In this document: positions 25,067 to 33,968 of the stretch, piece after piece
Layout of the letters: each line of letters starts with the position of its first letter
Position numbering within the stretch: the stretch's first letter is position 1
Assembly: GCF_002741035.1 (NCBI RefSeq)
Contig: NZ_CP016808.1
Coordinates: 4,202,501 to 4,266,500 of the forward strand
Length of the DNA stretch: 64,000 bases
Direction of reading: 5' to 3'
Origin: Paenibacillus sp. BIHB 4019
GTDB taxonomy: Bacteria > Bacillota > Bacilli > Paenibacillales > Paenibacillaceae
Notes under the pieces: generated by a model
The model's input: the letters and a program-made list of their open reading frames with translations, nothing else
Told to the model about the DNA's origin: nothing
Database searches by the model: none
Made by a program: the position numbers and the translations under genes

Positions 25067-27511
25067 ATGAAAATTTCGTATCAATGGTTGAATGAATATG
25101 TTGATTTATCTGGCTTTACGGGCGCAGAGCTTGCCGAAAAAATGACGCGCGGAGGCATTGAGATCGACGAGGTGGAATCCCGCAACAAGGGAGTGACAGG
25201 CGTCGTTGTCGGCTATGTCAAATCACGCGAAAAACATCCGGATGCGGATAAGCTGAATGTGTGCAAAGTGGACGTAGGCACAGGCGAAGAGCTGCAAATC
25301 GTATGCGGAGCCAAAAATGTCGATGCGGGACAACTCGTTCCAGTTGCTACCGTTGGAGCAAAGCTGCCGGGCGATTTGCATATTAAGCGCGCAAAGCTGC
25401 GCGGTGTAGAATCGCAGGGCATGATCTGCTCTGCGAAAGAGCTTGGCATTAATGACAAGCTGCTGCCGAAAGAGCAGCAGGAAGGCATACTCGTATTGCC
25501 GCCGCAAACGGTAATTGGAACGCCAATCGCTGACGTGCTTGGGCTGAACGACGAGGTGCTGGAGCTGGATTTGACGCCGAACCGTTCGGATTGCCTCAGT
25601 GTAATCGGCACGGCGTATGAAATTGGCGCCTTGACTGGACGAGAGGTGCGTATTCCTGAGCCGGCAATTGCTCATGCTTCCGAGCGTACAGACAGCCATG
25701 TACAAGTGACGATCAGCGCTCCTGAGCAGTGCTTCCACTACAGTGCGCGTTACATTAAAGGCGTGAAAATTGGCGAGTCTCCGCTATGGCTGCAAAATCG
25801 CCTTATTGCCGCAGGCATTCGTCCAATCAACAACGTCGTTGACGTAACGAACTTTGTGTTGCTGGAGTATGGCCAGCCGCTTCACGCCTTTGACGCTGAT
25901 CAAGTGAAAAGCGGACGAATCGACGTGCGTTTGGCGCATGAGGGCGAAACGATGCTTACGCTCGATGGCCAGGAGCGCCGCCTTGAGCCGCAAATGCTCG
26001 TCATTACAGACGGCGAGAAGCCAATCGCGCTTGCAGGCGTTATGGGTGGAGCCAATTCGGAGGTAACGGGCGATACGGTAAATATTTTGCTGGAATCGGC
26101 CAGATTTGATGGCGGAACGGTTCGCAAAACATCGCGCCAATTCGGCCTTCGCTCAGAATCCAGCATTCGCTTCGAGAAGGAAGTGGACCCGGGCCGCGTT
26201 ATTCCGGCGTTAAACCGCGCAGCTGCATTAATTATGGAGCTTGCAGGCGGACTCGCTACCGAGGGCATCGTGGAAGTGACGACAGCTCCAGCGAAGCAGC
26301 AGGTTGTTGAAGTAGCTTTAGCTAAAATCAACCGCTACCTTGGCACCTCGCTGCCTTGCCTTGAAGTGCAAACGATTCTGAATCGTCTAAGCTTCGGCTA
26401 CAGCGTTGGTGAAGATGACGTATTCCAAGTAGAAGTGCCATCGCGCCGCGGCGATATTTCGTATGATGTGGATTTGATTGAGGAGGTTGCCCGCCTTTAC
26501 GGTTATGACAACATTCCGACTACACCGATTTTCGGCGATGTAACGCCAGGCGCGCTGACGAAGCCGCAAGCGATTCGCCGCGAGCTGCGCAAGCGCTTGA
26601 CGGATGCTGGCCTGCATGAAGTCATCAGCTATTCGTTCACAGGACCTGAACGGACACAGCTGTTCCCTGCCTTGTCGGGTGAAGCGACGAAGGCTGTGAA
26701 GCTGTCGATGCCGATGAGCGAGGAGCGCAGCGTGCTGCGGACGACGCTGATTGCGCAATTGCTGGAAACAGCAGCCTATAACCGCAATCGCAAAAATGAA
26801 TCGGCAGTTATTTTTGAAATCGGCAGCGTATTCCATACAGAAGAAGAGAAGCTGACGCGTCTTCCTCAGGAGAAGCATCGCTTCGCGGCATTGCTGACAG
26901 GAAACCGCGTAGAGCCGCAGTGGAACCGCAAAGCTTCTGCTGTTGATTTTTATGATGCAAAGGGAATTCTGGAAACCGTATTTGACGTACTGGGCATTGC
27001 CGATAAGGTGAGTTATGCCGCGGCGCAGCCGGAGCATTTTCACCCGGGAAGAACGGCAGCTGTTCAACTGGAAACCGAGCATGGCACAGAAGTGATCGGC
27101 TACGTTGGTCAGCTTCACCCAACGCTGCAGCTTGAGAGCGACCTGGCTGATACGTATGTGCTGGAAATCGAGCTTGCACCGCTTTATCAGCTGGCTGGCG
27201 ACGAAATCGTCTACAAGGCGCTGCCGCGTTATCCTGCGATGCAGCGTGATATTGCTGTCGTGCTGGATATGGGAGTGCCAGCAGGCGAACTGACTGCCCT
27301 CGCATGGCAAACGGCTGGCGAGCTGCTTGAGTCCGTACGCGTGTTCGACGTGTTCACAGGCGAGAAGCTGGGAGCGGGCAAGAAGAGCGTAGCGCTATCT
27401 CTTGTATACCGTCATGCAGAACGCACGCTGACCGATGAAGAAGTGACCGAGCTGCATGGCAAGGTCGTTGCTGGATTAGAACAATCTTTTAAAGCAGAAT
27501 TAAGAAAATAG
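25067..27511 (+). CDS. pheT: Phenylalanine-tRNA ligase beta subunit
   Basis: 814 residues, normal for the family. Domains in order: B1, EMAP-type tRNA-binding domain (about 40-150, HPDADKLNVCKVDVG, GVESQGMICS), B3/B4 editing domain (about 210-390), B5 (about 405-475, SRRGDISYDVDLIEEVARLYGYD), the inactive synthetase-like core and a C-terminal ferredoxin-fold anticodon-binding domain (about 720-814). It is co-transcribed with pheS under the T-box. Confidence 0.97.
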   Translation: MKISYQWLNEYVDLSGFTGAELAEKMTRGGIEIDEVESRNKGVTGVVVGYVKSREKHPDADKLNVCKVDVGTGEELQIVCGAKNVDAGQLVPVATVGAKLPGDLHIKRAKLRGVESQGMICSAKELGINDKLLPKEQQEGILVLPPQTVIGTPIADVLGLNDEVLELDLTPNRSDCLSVIGTAYEIGALTGREVRIPEPAIAHASERTDSHVQVTISAPEQCFHYSARYIKGVKIGESPLWLQNRLIAAGIRPINNVVDVTNFVLLEYGQPLHAFDADQVKSGRIDVRLAHEGETMLTLDGQERRLEPQMLVITDGEKPIALAGVMGGANSEVTGDTVNILLESARFDGGTVRKTSRQFGLRSESSIRFEKEVDPGRVIPALNRAAALIMELAGGLATEGIVEVTTAPAKQQVVEVALAKINRYLGTSLPCLEVQTILNRLSFGYSVGEDDVFQVEVPSRRGDISYDVDLIEEVARLYGYDNIPTTPIFGDVTPGALTKPQAIRRELRKRLTDAGLHEVISYSFTGPERTQLFPALSGEATKAVKLSMPMSEERSVLRTTLIAQLLETAAYNRNRKNESAVIFEIGSVFHTEEEKLTRLPQEKHRFAALLTGNRVEPQWNRKASAVDFYDAKGILETVFDVLGIADKVSYAAAQPEHFHPGRTAAVQLETEHGTEVIGYVGQLHPTLQLESDLADTYVLEIELAPLYQLAGDEIVYKALPRYPAMQRDIAVVLDMGVPAGELTALAWQTAGELLESVRVFDVFTGEKLGAGKKSVALSLVYRHAERTLTDEEVTELHGKVVAGLEQSFKAELRK

Positions 27512-27527
27512 GCAGGAAACCTTCCAC

Positions 27528-27571
27528 GCCGTATCGAAATAGTTCCTTGTGGACTATCGATACGGCTTTTT
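27528..27571 (+). terminator. Terminator after pheT
   Basis: GCCGTATCGA and TCGATACGGC arms followed by TTTTTGC. Confidence 0.85.
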
Positions 27572-27757
27572 GCTTTGTTTTTTAAGCTGGAGCAGGCTTT
27601 TGGACGTTTTTTCCAGAGTGGAAGACCGTGTCGTTTTGCCATTAAAACTTGTTCTTTTTGTTAGTCGAAACATGGATAGAGATCTGCTTGGGAGTCAGTG
27701 CTGCATTTTGGGTTGAACTATAAAGATGGGTCAAGCTTTATGTCTGAGACAGAAGCA

Positions 27758-28263
27758 GCCGTTTCACCTTGAATTATAGGAAAGGATCTGATGTGTCCAT
27801 CCCTTCTCTATAATTCTCGGACTGAAACGCGCCGCGCTGCCAAAGGATAGCGACGGCCGTTTCACCTTGAAATATAGGAAAGGATCTGATGTGTCTATCC
27901 CTTCTCTATATTTCTCGGATTGAAACGCGCCGCGTTGGCAAAGGATAGCGACGGCCGTTTCACCTTGAAATATAGGAAAGGATCTGATGTGTCCATCCCT
28001 TCTCTATAATTCTCGGACTGAAACGCGCCGCGCTGCCAAAGGATAGCGACGGCCGTTTCACCTTGAAATATAGGAAAGGATATGATGTGTCCATCCCTTC
28101 TCTATATTTCTCGGATTGAAACGCGCCGTGCTGCCAAAGGATAGCGACGGCCGTTTCACCTTGAAATATAGGAAAGGATCTGATGTGTCTATCCCTTCTC
28201 TATATTTCTCGGATTGAAACGCGCCGCGCTGCCAAAGGATAGCGACGCCCGTTTCACCTTGAT
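27758..28263. repeat. Tandem array of five 98-bp palindromic repeats plus a partial sixth
   Basis: Copies start at 27758, 27856, 27954, 28052 and 28150; a sixth begins at 28248 and breaks off after TTTCACCTTGA. The period is exactly 98 bp and copies differ at only a few positions. Each holds a nested inverted repeat, GTTTCA/TGAAAC outside and GAAATATAG/CTATATTTC inside, with AAGGAT/ATCCCTT near the loop, and then a spacer GCCGCGCTGCCAAAGGATAG. The 186 bp between the pheT terminator and the array show nothing recognisable. The array ends about 117 bp before the giant ZapA-type gene. Confidence 0.95.
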
Positions 28264-28379
28264 ATAATACAACTATAATATAAGACTCTACGTGATATGT
28301 TCTTCTATATATAAGGATTGGGAAACAATCCTGCTGATTGATAAGGGAGCGAGAAACACCTATAGGAGGATAATGTTTT

Positions 28380-31300
28380 ATGGATACTGAGCAAACTGTA
28401 GTAACCGTTGATATATATGGGCATCAATATCGTTTGAAGGGCCATTCCAACTCAGAATATATGCGGCGTATTGCCGGAATGATAGATGATAGCATGAACA
28501 AAATTGCCAAAGGTTATCCACAGCTGGACCTGCCAAGAATCGCAGTGCTTGCAGCTGTGCAGATGACCGAGGAAGTTTTCCGCCTGCGCCGCGATAATGA
28601 GTCGCTGCATGATGCTGAGGCGAAGCGGCTAGTGCTTGCCGAGCAGCTTGGAGAACTCCAAGGGATGATGGCAAGCTTGCGCGAGGAGTATCAGGCTTTG
28701 CAGGTAAAGGCGGAAATCGATCTGCAGGAGCTGCAGGAGGTTTTTGAATCCGAGTTGGAGCAGGCAAAAAAGAAAGCTGCCGAGGAACTGATGCATGCGC
28801 TCGCAGTAGCGGAAAATCAGCTGAAGGATATGCTTGCAGAAGCGGATGAGCGGCTTGCAGCACAGCAGCAGGAAGCATCGGAAGCGCTTGCGCGTCAGCG
28901 CGAGGAAGCATCGGAGACGCTTGCTGCCCAGAAGCTTACGCTAGAAGGCGCGCTTGCGCGTGAGCAGGCCAGTGCGGCGGAAAAGCTTGCGGAAGCCGAG
29001 GCAGCTGCCGAGGAGCAAGTGGCGCGCGAGCGCGTTGAGGCGGCTGCGAAGCTGGCGGAAGCAGCCGAAAAGCTGATCGAAGCGGAAATCGTTGCGGAAG
29101 AGCTGCTGGAACGTGAGCGTGCGGAAGCGGAAGCGAAGCTTGACGTATTAGAAGCGAAGCTGGCGGAGACGAAGAGTGCAGCGGATGAGGCACTTGAGCG
29201 AGAGCGTGCGGAAGCGGAAGCGAAGCTTGGCGTATTAGAGGCGAAGCTGGCAGAGGCGAAGAGTGCGGCGGATGAGGCACTTGAGCTGGAGCGCGCGGAA
29301 GCAGAAGCGAAGCTGGCGGAGGCGAAGAATGCCGCGGATGAGGCACTTGAGCTGGAGCGCGCGGAAGCGGAAGCAAAGCTGGCAGAGGCGAAGAATGCCG
29401 CGGATGAGGCACTTGCGCGGGAGCGCGCGGAAGCGGAAGCAAAGCTTGCGGAGGCGAAGAATGCCGCGGATGAGGCACTTGAACGTGAGCGTGCGGAAGC
29501 AGCCGAAAAACTGATCGAGGCGGAAATTATCGCCGAGGAGCAGTTGGAGCGCGAGCGTGCCGAAGCGGCAGAGCGGCTCGCGGAAGTGGTTGAAAAGCTG
29601 ACCGAAGCGGAAAGCTCTGCACAAGAGCAGCTTGTGCGTGAGCGTGAAGCAGCGGCAGCGAGCCTTGCGGAAGCGCAGAGTGGAGCAGATGCGAAGCTTG
29701 CACGTGAGAGAGCTGAAGCTGAGGCGAAGCTAACCGAAGCGGAAGCGAAAATTTCCGAGACTGCAGTGAAAATAGCGGAAGCAGAGGAAAAGCTGATCGA
29801 GGCGGAATTGATCGCCGAGGAGCAGCTTGCGCAGGAGCGCGAGGCAGCCGCCGTGAAGCAGGCGGAATTGCGGAGCGGAGCAGAAGCAGCGCTTGCAGAG
29901 GCGCGTGCGGAAGCGGCAGCAGGCTTAGCGGCGGCCGAAGCGGCTGCGAAGGCGGAGCTGGAACGCAAGCAGGCAGAGGCGGAAGCCAAGCTGCTGGAAG
30001 CAAAAGCGGAGCTGGAGCAGGAACGCGCAGCAGCGACAGAGCTGTTGACGGAGGCGGAAACTTCTGCGCAGGAGCAGCTGGAGCGTGAACGTGCGGAAGC
30101 AGCTGTTAAACTGTCAGAAGCCGAAGCAAAAGCAACCGAAGCAAGAAGCATCGCGGCAAGAGAGGTTGCACGGGAGCGCGAAGCCGCTGCAGCGAAGCTC
30201 GCAGAGGCGCAGAGCGCAGCGGAAGAGATGCTGAAGCGCGAGCGCGAGGAAACGGCAGCCAAGCTGGCAGCAGCAGAAGCAGAAGTACATGCTGCCGAGG
30301 AGCGGGTAGTGCGCGAACGGTTAGAAGCCGAAGCGAAGCTGCTGGAAGCAAAAGCAGCTGCGGAAGAGGCGCTGGAGCAAGAGCGCGCAGCAGCGACTGA
30401 GCTGTTGACAGAGGCAGAAGCGTCTGCACAAGAGCAGCTGGAGCGCGAACGTGCGGAAGCGGCGGCTAAGCTTGCTGAAGTCGAGAAGCTTTTGCAGGAG
30501 CGAATGGAGCGTGAGCAGGCTGATGCTGCATTGAAGCTTGTAGAGGCGAAAAGAGCCGCAGAAGAGGGACTTGCACGCGAGCAAGCGGAAGCAGCTGCGA
30601 AGCTGGCTGAAGCCGAGGCGGCCGCGCAAGCTCTCGTCGAACGTGAACGCGCGGCAGCGGCAGCGAAGCTAGCGGAGCTGGAAGCTTCAGCTCAAGTGGA
30701 ACTGCAACGCGAGCAGGCAACTGCGGCAGAGCTGCTTGAAGAAGCGGAAGCGGCATTGTCTGCGGAGCGTGCAGCTAAAGCCCAAGCGATTGAGCTTGCT
30801 GCGCATCAGCTAGCTGAGCGTGTGAAGCAGCTTGAGCAAGGCTGGCAGGCGAAGCTTGAACAGCGAGAAGAGGAATGGAAACTGGAGCTGACTAATACAG
30901 CTGAACAACAGCAGCTGCAGCTTGACGAGCATGAGCAGCGCTTGCTTGCAGAAGCATCGGCTAATGTCGAAAAGCTGGTTTCCGCACATATGAAAGAGTT
31001 AACGGAGCAGGAGCAAGCCTTGAAGGCTGACCTCGCTTTGCGATATAAAAATTGGGAAGAAGAGCGGGCTAAGCTGCAAACAGCTGTTGCCGAGCTTCAA
31101 GAAACAGCTGTCAAGGAAAAAGCCGCGCTTGAACAGCGTATTTCCGTGGCAGATGACCACTTATTGCAAGCTATGGAGCAGGAAGAAGCGTTGCGCTCCT
31201 CCCTTGCAGTACTAGAGCAGGAGCGCCAGGAGCGTGACGCCGAGCTTGGCGAAATTCGCCAGCAGCTGGACGAGCTGCATGACATTAATGAGCAGCATGC

Positions 31301-32603
31301 CGAAACGCGTGCGCAGCTAGGCAATAGATTGAAAGAAGCCGAAGCGCAAATCGCTGAGCAGGCTAAGTATTTGGCGAATGAAGCGGCTAAAGCGGATGAG
31401 GCTGAACTGCGTGTTATGGAGCTGCAGGAAGAGCTTAGCAAGCTTCAACAGCTGCAGCAAGATCGTCAAGCTCATTATGAGCAGGCTAGAAGCGAGCAGG
31501 AGCAGCAGTATCAGGAGCGGCTTGCAGCATTTGAACAACAGCTTGCGGCTCAAGCCCAGCTACATGAAGAATGGAAAAAGAATACGGAAGAAAAACAGCT
31601 GGAGCAAGAAATTCAGTTCGAAGAAGAGCGTGAAGCGCTTACGCTTAAGCTTCGTGAGCAGAAGCAAGCACTTGAGGCCAAGCAGCGTGAAGGCGAAGCA
31701 GCTCGGGGAGAGCTTACGCTTAAGCATCGTGAGCTGGAGCAAGCACTCGAAGCGAAGCAGCGGGAAAGCGAAGCTGTTCATGCGGAGCTGGCACAGGAGC
31801 ATCAACGGCAGCTTGCTATGCTGGAGCAGCAGCGGGATGATGCAGCGAACCAGCTCAAGCAGGATTTTGCCGATCAGTTGGAGCTGTTGAAGCTTGAACA
31901 AATGGAGCAGTCGGAGCAGCTGGAACGTGATTGCTCGGAGCTAAGATCGCAGCTTCACGAGAAGCAGGCTGAATATGCCAGGTTAATTGAGCAGCAGAAG
32001 CAGCAGTTCGACGAGCAATACCGTGAACGCGAGCTGAGAGTGGAACAGCAGCATAAGGATGAGCAGGCTTCATGGCAAAGCAAGCTGCAGGAGCTTCAGG
32101 AGAAAGTAGAGCGGGCAGAGTTCCACGAGCTGGAGCTGGATGAAAAGCTGGGACAGCTGGCTCGGCACGAGCAGGAGCTTACAGAGCAGCTTGAATTGAT
32201 TGCGGCGCGTGAGCGTATCGCGGCTCAGCAGCTCGACCTTTTACTGCACAAACAGCAGGAACTGGACGAGCAAATGGAGCAAGAACGCAAGCGTTCTGAG
32301 CAATTGACAGATGAATTGAACCGGATGATTGCGGAAGAGTCCGAGCGTCAAGCTGGCGAGGAGCATCTGAAGGGGCAGCTGGAGGCCGCTTTGGCGCAAG
32401 CCGCTGCGGCAGCCCAGCAGAGTGAGCAAGTCGATCTACGCAGGCAGCAGCTTGAGCTGGAGTGGTCTGAAGCCGTCCAATCGACGGAGCAGCTGCGGGC
32501 AGAGCACGAAAAGCTTACGATCGAGCATGGCAAGCTGGCGCACGAGTACTCCTTGCTGCAAAACGAATACAATGAGTGGATTGAACTAATCGAGCAAAGC
32601 TAG
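28380..32603 (+). CDS. Giant coiled-coil protein with N-terminal ZapA domain
   Basis: 1407 residues. Residues 1-90 look like ZapA, the FtsZ-ring bundling protein: VVTVDIYGHQYRLKGHSNSE, RRIAGMIDDSMNKIAKGYP, LDLPRIAVLAAVQMTEEVFRL. Normal ZapA is about 85-150 residues. Here the helix continues for some 1350 residues with no proline after residue 52 and a single Cys. Roughly residues 100-820 are Ala/Glu/Lys/Arg-rich with 22-residue repeats; 820-1380 are Gln/Glu/Leu-rich with heptads; the end is YSLLQNEYNEWIELIEQS. No Walker motifs, signal peptide or membrane segment, so it is not an SMC ATPase. The position after pheST is the normal zapA locus. AGGAGG precedes the ATG. It may be a long spacer at the division ring (inference). 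Confidence 0.93.
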   Translation: MDTEQTVVTVDIYGHQYRLKGHSNSEYMRRIAGMIDDSMNKIAKGYPQLDLPRIAVLAAVQMTEEVFRLRRDNESLHDAEAKRLVLAEQLGELQGMMASLREEYQALQVKAEIDLQELQEVFESELEQAKKKAAEELMHALAVAENQLKDMLAEADERLAAQQQEASEALARQREEASETLAAQKLTLEGALAREQASAAEKLAEAEAAAEEQVARERVEAAAKLAEAAEKLIEAEIVAEELLERERAEAEAKLDVLEAKLAETKSAADEALERERAEAEAKLGVLEAKLAEAKSAADEALELERAEAEAKLAEAKNAADEALELERAEAEAKLAEAKNAADEALARERAEAEAKLAEAKNAADEALERERAEAAEKLIEAEIIAEEQLERERAEAAERLAEVVEKLTEAESSAQEQLVREREAAAASLAEAQSGADAKLARERAEAEAKLTEAEAKISETAVKIAEAEEKLIEAELIAEEQLAQEREAAAVKQAELRSGAEAALAEARAEAAAGLAAAEAAAKAELERKQAEAEAKLLEAKAELEQERAAATELLTEAETSAQEQLERERAEAAVKLSEAEAKATEARSIAAREVAREREAAAAKLAEAQSAAEEMLKREREETAAKLAAAEAEVHAAEERVVRERLEAEAKLLEAKAAAEEALEQERAAATELLTEAEASAQEQLERERAEAAAKLAEVEKLLQERMEREQADAALKLVEAKRAAEEGLAREQAEAAAKLAEAEAAAQALVERERAAAAAKLAELEASAQVELQREQATAAELLEEAEAALSAERAAKAQAIELAAHQLAERVKQLEQGWQAKLEQREEEWKLELTNTAEQQQLQLDEHEQRLLAEASANVEKLVSAHMKELTEQEQALKADLALRYKNWEEERAKLQTAVAELQETAVKEKAALEQRISVADDHLLQAMEQEEALRSSLAVLEQERQERDAELGEIRQQLDELHDINEQHAETRAQLGNRLKEAEAQIAEQAKYLANEAAKADEAELRVMELQEELSKLQQLQQDRQAHYEQARSEQEQQYQERLAAFEQQLAAQAQLHEEWKKNTEEKQLEQEIQFEEEREALTLKLREQKQALEAKQREGEAARGELTLKHRELEQALEAKQRESEAVHAELAQEHQRQLAMLEQQRDDAANQLKQDFADQLELLKLEQMEQSEQLERDCSELRSQLHEKQAEYARLIEQQKQQFDEQYRERELRVEQQHKDEQASWQSKLQELQEKVERAEFHELELDEKLGQLARHEQELTEQLELIAARERIAAQQLDLLLHKQQELDEQMEQERKRSEQLTDELNRMIAEESERQAGEEHLKGQLEAALAQAAAAAQQSEQVDLRRQQLELEWSEAVQSTEQLRAEHEKLTIEHGKLAHEYSLLQNEYNEWIELIEQS
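29181..29531 (+). repeat. 66-bp in-gene tandem repeats (22-residue units)
   Basis: The block GCGGATGAGGCACTT recurs at 29181, 29268, 29334, 29400 and 29466. The last spacings are 66 bp (22 residues, two hendecads); the first is 87 bp because of a seven-residue GVLEAKL-type insertion, exactly one heptad. The encoded unit is AADEALELERAEAEAKLAEA plus KN. Near-identity of the DNA indicates recent duplication. Confidence 0.9.
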
Positions 32604-32614
32604 CTTTGCTGAAT

Positions 32615-32668
32615 AAATCCGTTTATCTCGCCCAGTGCCCCGGCACAGCGATGATAAACGGATTTTTT
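32615..32668 (+). terminator. Terminator after the giant coiled-coil gene
   Basis: AAATCCGTTTATC and GATAAACGGATTTTTT arms. Confidence 0.88.
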
Positions 32669-32695
32669 GGCATATTGCCGAGCTGCGGAGGCGCA

Positions 32696-32755
32696 AAAAA
32701 ATCCCTTGAATGAAACAGCAAGCCAATTGCCTGTGCTTCATTCAAGGGATTTTGA
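32696..32755 (-). terminator. Terminator of the SDR gene
   Basis: On the minus strand, ATCCCTTGAATGAA pairs with TTCATTCAAGGGAT, followed by TTTTTTGC. Confidence 0.85.
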
Positions 32756-32776
32756 TAGATATATGGGCTCGCCCGA

Positions 32777-33457
32777 TTAGCCATAGCTGACCGTGCTGCC
32801 TGTTGGACCGCCGCGGGGCAGGCTTGCGAGACGCAGCAAATCTGGTGTGACGACTGCCGGGTCCTTGCCCGTGGCATGCATTTCGGTACGAAGCGTACCA
32901 GGGTTGTACAAATTAATGAGAATGCCATATTCATGTTCTTCATCAGCAAGTGTCCGGGTAAGCGATTCAAGCCCGGCTTTGGCCGCGCTGTAAGCGCCAT
33001 AACCACCGGCACCGTTCCAGGAAAGGCCCGATGTTATATTAATAATGCGACCATAGCGTTCTGCACGCATATATGGAATGACAGCTCTGGATAAATAAAA
33101 AGGTCCTGTCAAATTAGTAGCAACCTGCGTATGCCAGTTTTCAGAAGTCAGCTCAATCACATGTCCAGACTCCAGCACGGCGGCATTATTGAGCAAAATA
33201 TCAATTTTGCCCCACTTGCCGACAGCCAAAATAACCGCTTGCTTAATTTGCTGTTCGTCGGTGACATCTGTAGGTATAACAAGCGCTTCCCGTCCGGTAG
33301 CCTCTTTAATTGCCTCAAAGGTTTCTTGGAGCTTGTTCAATCGCCGGCCCAGCAACACGACCTCTGCGCCTTCTTTTGCAAACGATAGAGAAGCGGCCCT
33401 TCCGAGCCCGCTGCCTGCGCCGCTTACAATTGCCACACGCCCATTTAAAAGGCTCAT
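32777..33457 (-). CDS. Short-chain dehydrogenase/reductase
   Basis: A 226-residue NAD(P)-dependent oxidoreductase of the classical SDR type. The nucleotide-binding motif appears as SGAGSGLG (residues 12-19), NNAA at the end of beta-4, the catalytic Ser in INITSG and YSAAK as the Tyr-x-x-x-Lys pair. The C-terminus YNPGTLRTEM is typical. The substrate is unknown. The ATG follows GGGAGAG. It stands alone and converges with the giant ZapA-type gene. Confidence 0.92.
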   Translation of the reverse strand: MSLLNGRVAIVSGAGSGLGRAASLSFAKEGAEVVLLGRRLNKLQETFEAIKEATGREALVIPTDVTDEQQIKQAVILAVGKWGKIDILLNNAAVLESGHVIELTSENWHTQVATNLTGPFYLSRAVIPYMRAERYGRIINITSGLSWNGAGGYGAYSAAKAGLESLTRTLADEEHEYGILINLYNPGTLRTEMHATGKDPAVVTPDLLRLASLPRGGPTGSTVSYG

Positions 33458-33722
33458 CGTATCTCTCCCTTCGGCTTTTGCAAGAAAAACTTCGTAAGCG
33501 CTAACTTTTAGCTATAATGACCATCTTATCAAAGGGAAGCGGGAAGGGAAAGTGCGGCAGTTATCAATTTTTCTTACAGGGTAGCAAAAGAAAAATGATA
33601 TTTCAGTCCATTATTGTAAAAGCCGTGAATACATCGCGATGAATTAGAAATGCATCGAATATGATAAAGTAAAGTTAGTCCCTCAGTTAGTCCCTAAATT
33701 ATAGAGCGCAAGGAGCCTTGCT

Positions 33723-33968
33723 GTGTTTCTTAAAAACAAACGAGTAGCAAAAACGGAAAAACGGAATGTTGCCAGCACGGACATGCTGCTGCTCGTTCGC
33801 GAGGGGCGTGGTGAGATACATATGGGCGGCAACAAATTTTATCTCTAGGCTGGAACGGCTTTCTATTGGCCAGCGGGTATCTTCAACTACAAAAACCGCC
33901 GGCACTCTCATTATGATGAGCGCACGGCGGCAGGATGCTGGTTGCAACAAGCACCAATCCAAGCAAAT
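33723..33968 (+). pseudogene. Remnant of an AraC-type cupin sensor domain
   Basis: From a GTG at 33723 (GGAGCC upstream) the frame reads ...STDMLLLVREGRGEIHMGGN, then KFYL, then a TAG at 33846, and continues in the same frame as AGTAFYWPAGIFNYKNRR. The text before and after the stop fits one continuous N-terminal cupin domain of an AraC-family regulator (VREGRGEIHMGG, then a ..G..F..PAG.. turn). The DNA-binding domain is absent; the frame runs into the 3' end of the convergent cupredoxin gene. Confidence 0.5.

Noticed and set aside
27758..28263. CRISPR array
   Set aside because: The period is 98 bp and the whole unit is conserved, including what would be the spacer. There are no variable spacers and no cas genes.
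28895..30262. A 455-codon minus-strand open frame rich in Ser and Ala, and several other long open frames opposite or inside the giant coiled-coil gene
   Set aside because: The repetitive GCG/GAA/GAG codons of the plus-strand gene contain no stop codons when read on the other strand. The frames are by-products with no ribosome binding sites and low-complexity translations.
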